A stretch of 64,000 bases of DNA, from assembly GCA_944990035.1 (NCBI GenBank), contig CALYLX010000114.1, forward strand, positions 186,001-250,000, given 5' to 3'. The position numbers and the translations under genes were made by a program. Below, in pieces: positions 58,042 to 64,000 of this stretch. Position 1 is the first letter of the stretch; every line of letters starts with the position of its first letter. This DNA comes from Clitopilus passeckerianus (lineage: Eukaryota; Basidiomycota; Agaricomycetes; Agaricales; Entolomataceae). The notes below the pieces were generated by a model that had not been told where the DNA came from, did not search any database, and worked only from the letters and a program-made list of their open reading frames with translations.

Positions 58042-60150
58042 CTACCGCCTTGCCATGGCGGATTCTAGCAACCTTGCAACAGTCTTATGACCTCGCTTTA
58101 CTGCGGCAGAGTATGGCGTCTGACCCGACAGTCCAAGGTTGAGGTCGATGCCATCTACACCAATCAGCAGCCTGACGACTCCGGTATGGCCAACATAGGC
58201 TGCAACATATAGTGGGGTGCTGCCGTCCTTGCACGGATAATTGACGTTAATGCCAGCTGCGCCAATCAGCAGCTTGACGACTTCGGCATGACCATGCTGG
58301 GCTGGACCGAAGAGCGGGGTTCTCCCATCCTTGAGTGGAATATTGACGTCGATGCCAGCTGCACCAATCAGCAGCTTGACGACTTCGGCATGTCCCTGCT
58401 GGGCTGCAATGAGGAGTGGGGTCCCGCCATATTGGTCGCGTAAATTAACATCAATACCAGCTACGCCAATCAGCAGCTTCACGACTTCGGCATGGCCACC
58501 AAAGGCTGCAACGAATAGTGGGGTTCTGTCGTCCTCTGACGGAGAATTGACATCGATGCTAGCTGCGCCAATCAGCTGCTTGATGACTGCTTGGTGACCT
58601 CTCTCGGCTGCAACGTAGAGCGGAGTTCTGCCGTCCTTCAACGGGGAATTGACATCGATGCCAGCTGCTCCAGTCAGCAACTTGATAACTTCAGGGTGAC
58701 CAACCTGGGCTGCGATGAAAAGCGGGGTAGCACCGTTGCTCTTGGGTGAGTTGACGTCGATGCCAGCTGCGCCGATCAGCGCCTTGACGACTTCGGCATG
58801 ACCATTTTTGGCTGTAATGTACAATGGGGTTCTGCTATAGTTGTCTGTTGAATTGACATTGATGCCAGCTGCGCGAATCAGCAGCTTGGCGACTTCGGCA
58901 TGACCGTTCTGAGCTGCCCAACAGAGGGGTGTTCTGCCTTCAGCATCTTGTGAGTCGAGATCGATATCTCCTCGTCCGAGTAAGAGCTTTACGACGCTAA
59001 TATGACCATGTTTAGCACCCACAAAAAGCAAGGAATGTGCCAGCTCAGTGCTCGCATCCCGCAAGATCGCTCTGTATCCGTATTTAGGCCCGCGTTTCGG
59101 GGCTCGAGAGCCTGTTGCTTTCTGTGTGTTCCTTGTGGCAGTTACGGGCGAACAAGCCTCTTCAAGAAGTCTTCCGGTGAACCAGTCAACTGCATGAGGC
59201 AGAATCTGATGGCCAAATCAATGCATCAGGGCTCCGATTCTTGCAAAGCATCATCTGGACGGACTAACCTGATCTTTGAGAATAGCGCCAAGTTGATAAT
59301 CATCCTCAAGCTCGTCTTGGGCAGCAACCAGCCATTCCTCATCCTCCTCCTCTTCAATTTCGGCGATTTCTTCTTTCGTCACAGGGTCAAAAAAGTGGAA
59401 GAACGAAACTAGTACACTTGATAATTAGGGGATTTAGGTACATAAAAAGCCCCGCGACTTACAGCGAAGGTTTTCATTGTCACGTTGAGTCAAACTCATT
59501 CCCTTCTTCCATTCTATTTTCGTTCCATTGGTGGATGCATAAACAAAGTCTCCCGAGCTCCCCATCCTTTTACTGGTGAACTGGTAGGTCTTGGAGAGTA
59601 CCTGGTTCTCGAAGTAGTCGTTGGGGAGAAACTCGAATAGTAATCTGTATCCTGGCCCTGGAGTCGGATCCGAACTGTTGAGATATTCGACGCGTACGTT
59701 GGCGAGTTGCTTGAGTACGTCCTCATCGTGTTCTTCAATCAGGTCACGAAAAGCAGGATGATTGTTCAGGACTGTGAACCAGAAGTTGGGAACGCCGGCA
59801 ATAGTATTCCCTTCAGCATTTCCTCGATATTCCCCAGCGCTGGCCACTCCACCCGATTGCTGAAGCTTCTCAGAGGTGAGATCTTGCAGCCTTTCGAAGA
59901 GCGGTCTTTGGAGTTCATGGTACTAGGAACAGATCGGATCAGATTCGCATCCCGATTTCACGATTGGCGCCTAGCTCACCTTCTTTTCGATTTCCAAGCA
60001 TTCAAGTTTACACTTGACCTGGAGATCATTCAACGCTTTCTGAATCTCCTGCAGATCCTGCACGATCAAACGGGTAGTTTCGGGCAACTTGGTGATATTA
60101 TCCGTGCTGGATTTGACCAAGCCCAGCACCATATGCTGTGCCTCTTCCAT
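58042..60150 (-). CDS. NAP domain-ankyrin repeat fusion protein B (intact)
   Basis: Four exons: 59980-60150 (ATG, MEEAQHMVLG...), 59463-59922, 59269-59408, 58042-59205. The joined frame is 1935 nt, 644 aa, all phases matching. The same NAP layout as copy C: helix LPETTRLIVQDLQEIQKALN, YHELQRPLFERLQDL, core VPNFWFTVLNNHPAF, EEHDEDVLKQL, FLPNDYFENQVLSKTY, IEWKKGMSL, FSFFHFFDPVTKEE. Then comes the hinge ILPHAVDWFTGRLLEEA and ten ankyrin repeats of 34 residues, the most in the array. Repeats 2-9 are very alike (GHAEVVKLLIGAAGIDVNSP), implying recent internal duplication or conversion. An in-frame stretch upstream (YHDLYTHRL) makes a slightly earlier start possible. Likely nuclear or cytosolic; no signal or membrane segment. 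Confidence 0.9.
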
Positions 60151-60296
60151 CAGCCGGTGTGTATATAGGTCGTGGTACAAAGGAAGGAGGGGTCTATATG
60201 ACTGCGATGAGAGCTCGATTCTCCAACTATCGTGGCCACGAGGTTGATCATATCTCCTCTTACCTCGGTGAGATCAGATGACTTCTCAACGAAGCC

Positions 60297-60356
60297 TTGC
60301 TGGCGTAGTGGTAACAGCCTCTTGAACTTAAGGTCACTCGTTCGACTCGAGAGCCA
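60297..60356 (+). tRNA. tRNA-like fragment
   Basis: TGGCGTAGTGGTAACAGCC D arm (stem GGC/GCC) and T arm CTCG-TTCGACT-CGAG, about 60 nt apart end to end. The acceptor stem does not pair. Relic. Confidence 0.45.
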
Positions 60357-60542
60357 AAAAGCAATTATGCTTGTGTAACCGTTTTCTCCTGACCCTACGT
60401 CAACAAGAGTAGCTGGCAAGGTGGTAAATCCAGCACGAACTAGATTCACCTCGAATATCAACTGTAACTCGATCCAAATTTTGACCGCATTCTAAGGGCT
60501 GTCATGTTAATGATCGATTATTATGGGGCGGTACGATCAAGA

Positions 60543-60635
60543 CCTGGTGGTGTGGGGGTAAACACCTCCTGAAAATCGATTGCCAGAATATGGCGGCTGT
60601 TATCAGGAGGCACCCCGTTCGATTCGAGGACAGCA
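60543..60635 (+). tRNA. tRNA-like pseudogene
   Basis: Sister of 55673-55751 in the neighbouring unit: CCTGGTGGTGTGGGGGTAAACACC, CCTCC/GGAGG stem with an enlarged loop, CCCCG-TTCGATT-CGAGG T arm, damaged acceptor (CCTGGTG against GACAGCAGG). Confidence 0.5.
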
Positions 60636-60879
60636 GGCTTTGATTAGGTGTTCATACTTTTTGAAATCGCCGCCCCGGAGTTCTAAGCTTCGACATCCAC
60701 CCACAAAAGGCCACCCAAATCTCACTTCAAGCGCAAGGAAAATGATAGAATCCAAATTCTCGTTGACGCCTCGATTTGGTATCATAATCACATCTACGCG
60801 ACACGCATATCTCTCTAACTCGTCGCCGAGTCAATGCATCCAAACCCACACCCTCCCTCCCTCCCTTCCATACCACGCC

Positions 60880-62580
60880 TTTTCTTGACGATGAGCGGGC
60901 GATGAACAAGGCACGTTCGCGTTGGGTGCGACCCCGGAGGTCGGCGAGGCCTGGTTCGGTTACTGTTATGTCGAGATGGGGTTCTGGAAGGACGAGTCAA
61001 AGTCAGAATTATGTACAATGGGGGAAAAAGAAGGAGGAGAGAGTAAAGAATGTACCAGTGTGGCCAATACGCGAAGGGAAAGAGACCATGTGCTGATTGC
61101 GAAAGGATCAGAATGAGTCGGTCGTCTATGAGATGGAACGTTCATCAGTACCCCACCCACCAGCGTCCGGAAGGGAGTGATAGGACTTACGTAGAAAGTG
61201 TGTTCATACTCGACACCATCGCGTTCCTCAAGAATGCTCCACCTTCCCTGAGATCATTTAAGACCTGAACCCCAGAGCGGTCGTCGAGTCCGCATGGCTA
61301 TACTATATCAGACTATAATGAACATCATCGTCAGGAAGGGCGATTTCATATAGGGAAGAGAGCGGAAGGCGGACGTACGATATCAGCCGATAATAACAGA
61401 TTCACGGCCAACAAAAGCCTCCTCGAGAGTCTCCAGATTATCTCGTATGCGTTGGAGACTTGTTGCGAGACGAAAAAGCGGTCTTTATGGTTTACGCAAG
61501 CTAAATACGGCGACACATATCAGTTTTCAGATGTCTCACATGCAAGGTAGGAGACCGAAAGGGAGCAAAGGAACATACCCGAATAAAGATTCTCGAGCCT
61601 CTTGGTACTAGTCGCCGTCGCTAGCCTACGTTCCCGGAATCGAGGAGCCAGATGAACGGATCTTCATACCCGCATTTCATGAGTCAAGTGATTTCACGAA
61701 GAATTATATGTATAGCTACCATGTCACACCTCGGTTGGCTGGAAGGACTTGGGTAGACGGGCGTCTGACACCCGGGAAGGGAGGAAGTCAAAGAGGTGTC
61801 ATGATAAGACGTGCCAGTGGGAGGTATCGTCCTGAGATGAATGAGTTAGCTTTGTTGTTGGGACGTGGAGGGAACGAGGACGGTTGGGAGGACGGGAAAT
61901 GGGGAAGAGAAAACGAACCTTGGTAGCATTCGTACCCATTCTATCACAGGTTTTGTGGATACTAAGATCGCAAATACCCCTCGCTAGGTAGATGGGAGTG
62001 GACTTGGGACTAATTCAGTTGCATGTGAATGATGAGCTGAACACAGCGTTGAGATTAGCACACTTTCGCCGTAAAGATGAAGGGAAAGGGAGAACGTACA
62101 TCACGCAAGAAGTTTGAGGAATGAAGGACTGAGATTTAGGATGCGGGTGTTGCCTCCGATGGTGATTTTGTCGGCGGATGATGAGCTAAACACTGCGTTC
62201 AGACTAGCACGGAGGAAGGGAAAAGAAAAACATACATCAGGCGAGCGCTTTGGGGAACGGATCTCCGAGATTTAGGACGCAGGTGTCGATTTCAGCGATG
62301 ATTTTGTCGGCAGATTGCAGGATCTCGGGTGCAGCTCCAACGGCGACACCTACACAGGTCGGAAGTTAGGATTTGGCGAGGGAAGGAACGAGGCGGGGGA
62401 AAGAGAACGAACCAGCAGCAATATGTTACTCCTTCAAGGGTAATAGCCTCGACGGTAACTCAAGCACCGGGTTGGGAGGAAACTTGGTAACAGATCTGTC
62501 GGTCAACGTTGACGATTCGGAACGGGCTGAAGTCGACGCCTACATGGCCAAGTTGGTCGGCGATGGTCTAAGGCAGATAG
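60880..62580 (-). pseudogene. Acetyl-CoA hydrolase pseudogene, copy 2
   Basis: A second decayed minus-strand copy, upstream of NAP-ankyrin gene B. 60920-60990 matches the last exon (GTCGGCGAGGC-TTCGGTTACT-TTATGTCGAG shared with the complement of 19330-19390). 61055-61260 matches further exons, and 62235-62350 matches the fourth exon (GTC-GATTTCAGCGATGATTTTGTCGGC...). 62410-62450 and 62540-62575 match the third and second exons. Introns are retained. Same position relative to NAP-ankyrin B as copy 1 has to C. Confidence 0.82.
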
Positions 62581-62639
62581 ATATATTCGCATATGGCAAA
62601 GTGAAGGCTGGGGAGAGGATATGAGACGAAAGCAAGAAC

Positions 62640-63260
62640 GAAAGGCCTACATTGACAAGGTGTAGCAGTCGTCGATGAAGAGACGGAGAAAACCTTGAAT
62701 GGTTTAAGAATCGATGACATACAATCAGAGGTGGTTCATTAATTCCATCCGGTATTCAGAGCATTGGTTCCTCTACGGAAAGGTGGGCAATTTCTGGAGC
62801 GTAACACACATCGTGGTTGGGAAGCAGGGCGGAAGAAGTCCTGATTCAAGAAAGGCGCATGTGCTACAGTATTTGGCCCTGTTAAGCCTCGAAGCTGCCA
62901 CCCCGCTTCCGCTCGTCACGGTGATCAGCTTGGATTCGACTTGATTCTGTACGGTCAACTTGACGTCAAATTCAAACCAAATATTTCGAGGAATGCACCA
63001 GGCTTTCGTTATAAACCGCACGCAATATCACTATGGTATCGCTAAAATTGACATAACTTTGTTCATCAGTCGCCAAATCGAAGTCACTAGCATTTTCGGT
63101 TCGTCCTCAATTTCTTTCCGGCCCCGACGTAGGAGCGACTAAATATGGTCTCATCTTCAACGGCAATTAGAGGTATAAGTGACACTTTGGGTTCAGGCTC
63201 AGGACGTGCCTCTAGAAGCACCTTCTCGGTCAATTATAGGAGGGCCTTGTCGCATATTGC
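62640..63260. other. No gene recognised
   Basis: Spacer upstream of the second acetyl-CoA hydrolase pseudogene. A block at 62870-62940 (gttaagcctcgaagctgcc...gtgatcagctt) matches 57670-57720, confirming the tandem unit. No gene. Confidence 0.4.
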
Positions 63261-63422
63261 ATTTTGTTGGTGTTATCCGTAGTATTTCGGTATCATATTT
63301 ATGATTCAATACTCCGGCTCCATACTGAATTGATAGTTGTGCGGTCTGAACTATTTTAACCCAGCTAGTCATGTTATGCGGAGCGAATATAGCCCGAGCA
63401 TCGCCTCATCCCTTACCAATGC

Positions 63423-64000
63423 CTACCGCCTTGCCTTATACTGGGGATTTACTCTCCTAGAGATCATGGCGGACTCTAGCAACGTTGCGACATCTTTATG
63501 ACCTTGCTGTACTGCAATAGAGTGTGGAGTTGAACCTCGCCATCCAAGATTGAGGGCGATCCCGGCTACGCAAATCAGCAGCTTGACGACTTCGGAATGT
63601 CCATGAGCAGCTGCGATGCATAGTGGGGTTCCGCCGTTCCTGTCGGGTGAATTGACGTCGATGCCAGCTGCGCCAATCAGCAGCTTGACGACTTCAGAAT
63701 GTCCAATCTGGGCCGCAATGTGGAGTGGGGTTGCGCCGTGCTCCTCGGGTGAATTGACGTCGATGCCAGCTGCGCTAATTAGCAGCTTGACGACTTCGGG
63801 ATGACCATTAGCGGCTGCAATGAAGAGTGGGGTTCTGCCGTCCTTCAATGGAGAATTGACGTCGATGCCAGCTACGCCCATCAGCAGCTTGACGACTTCA
63901 GAATGTCCATTGGCGGCTGCGATGCATAGTGGGGTAGCATCGTCCATCTGGGATGGATTGACGTCGATGCCAGCTGCGCCAATCAGCAGCTTGACGACTT
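63423..64000 (-). CDS. NAP-ankyrin family member A, 3' part (runs off window)
   Basis: The ankyrin exon of a further paralogue, open from the window edge to the stop at 63423-63425. It shows about five and a half repeats (GRTPLFIAAANGHPEVVKLLISAAGIDVNSP and alike; the final one is STPHSIAVQQGHKDVATLLESA), then a short tail of about 11 residues. The upstream frame continues past the edge (VKLLIGAAGIDVN before DDATPL), so the apparent Met is internal. No lesion is seen in the visible part. The NAP portion should lie beyond 64000. Confidence 0.85.
   Translation of the reverse strand, partial: VVKLLIGAAGIDVNPSQMDDATPLCIAAANGHSEVVKLLMGVAGIDVNSPLKDGRTPLFIAAANGHPEVVKLLISAAGIDVNSPEEHGATPLHIAAQIGHSEVVKLLIGAAGIDVNSPDRNGGTPLCIAAAHGHSEVVKLLICVAGIALNLGWRGSTPHSIAVQQGHKDVATLLESAMISRRVNPQYKARR

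Overview
This window looks like a stretch of filamentous-fungal nuclear DNA, most likely a basidiomycete. The evidence is short introns (about 50-160 bp, GTRNGT-type donors) at high density in the one clear housekeeping gene, secreted Cys-rich proteins, and a Ty3/Gypsy LTR retrotransposon with fungal-type domains. The species cannot be named from sequence alone. Most of the window is duplicated and decayed; only a few loci look intact.

Layout. 1-21 kb: five diverged copies (M1-M5) of a roughly 3-4 kb module. Each starts with a tRNA-like relic, continues with purine-rich (+ strand) spacers that hold relic minus-strand splice donors, and in the four longer copies ends in arrays of decayed tRNA-like units, all on the minus strand. 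A small secreted protein gene (4653-4988) lies between M1 and M2. An intact 11-exon mitochondrial acetyl-CoA hydrolase gene (16903-19583, +) lies between M4 and M5. At 21.25-23.64 kb is a multi-exon membrane-protein gene of unknown function.

24.7-64 kb, minus strand: a tandem array of six paralogues of an unusual gene that fuses a complete nucleosome assembly protein (NAP) domain (dimerisation helix plus core) to 6-10 near-identical ankyrin repeats. Two copies are intact (53498-55220, 518 aa; 58042-60150, 644 aa). One runs off the window (63423-64000), two are pseudogenes (about 24.7-25.3 kb and 28.6-30.1 kb), and one is split by a retrotransposon. In the two intact units the stretch upstream of the NAP-ankyrin gene is a decayed copy of the acetyl-CoA hydrolase gene with its intron positions, plus tRNA-like elements. 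The repeat unit is therefore [acetyl-CoA hydrolase pseudogene + tRNA-like elements + NAP-ankyrin gene].

33383-46072: a 12.69-kb Ty3/Gypsy element (584-bp LTRs differing at one base, 4-bp target duplication GCAC) inserted in the ankyrin exon of one array member. Removing it with one copy of the duplication restores the reading frame exactly. The element is minus-oriented: gag, an in-frame TAG, a retropepsin-like ORF and pol (RT-RNase H-integrase-GPY/F). The gag/PR and PR/pol junctions are each a short -1 overlap holding the same heptamer type, GGATTTY. The 4.1 kb between pol and the 3' LTR holds two plus-strand (antisense) genes, each with its own TATA box about 60 bp before the ATG. Between the split NAP-ankyrin copy and the next one is a secreted, probably membrane-anchored NucA/NucB-type nuclease gene (minus), followed by a decayed, internally duplicated tract.

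How the parts fit together: the region reads as a birth-and-death gene cluster in which NAP-ankyrin fusions multiply, vary repeat number, decay, and are hit by transposons. The biological role of the fusion is unknown.
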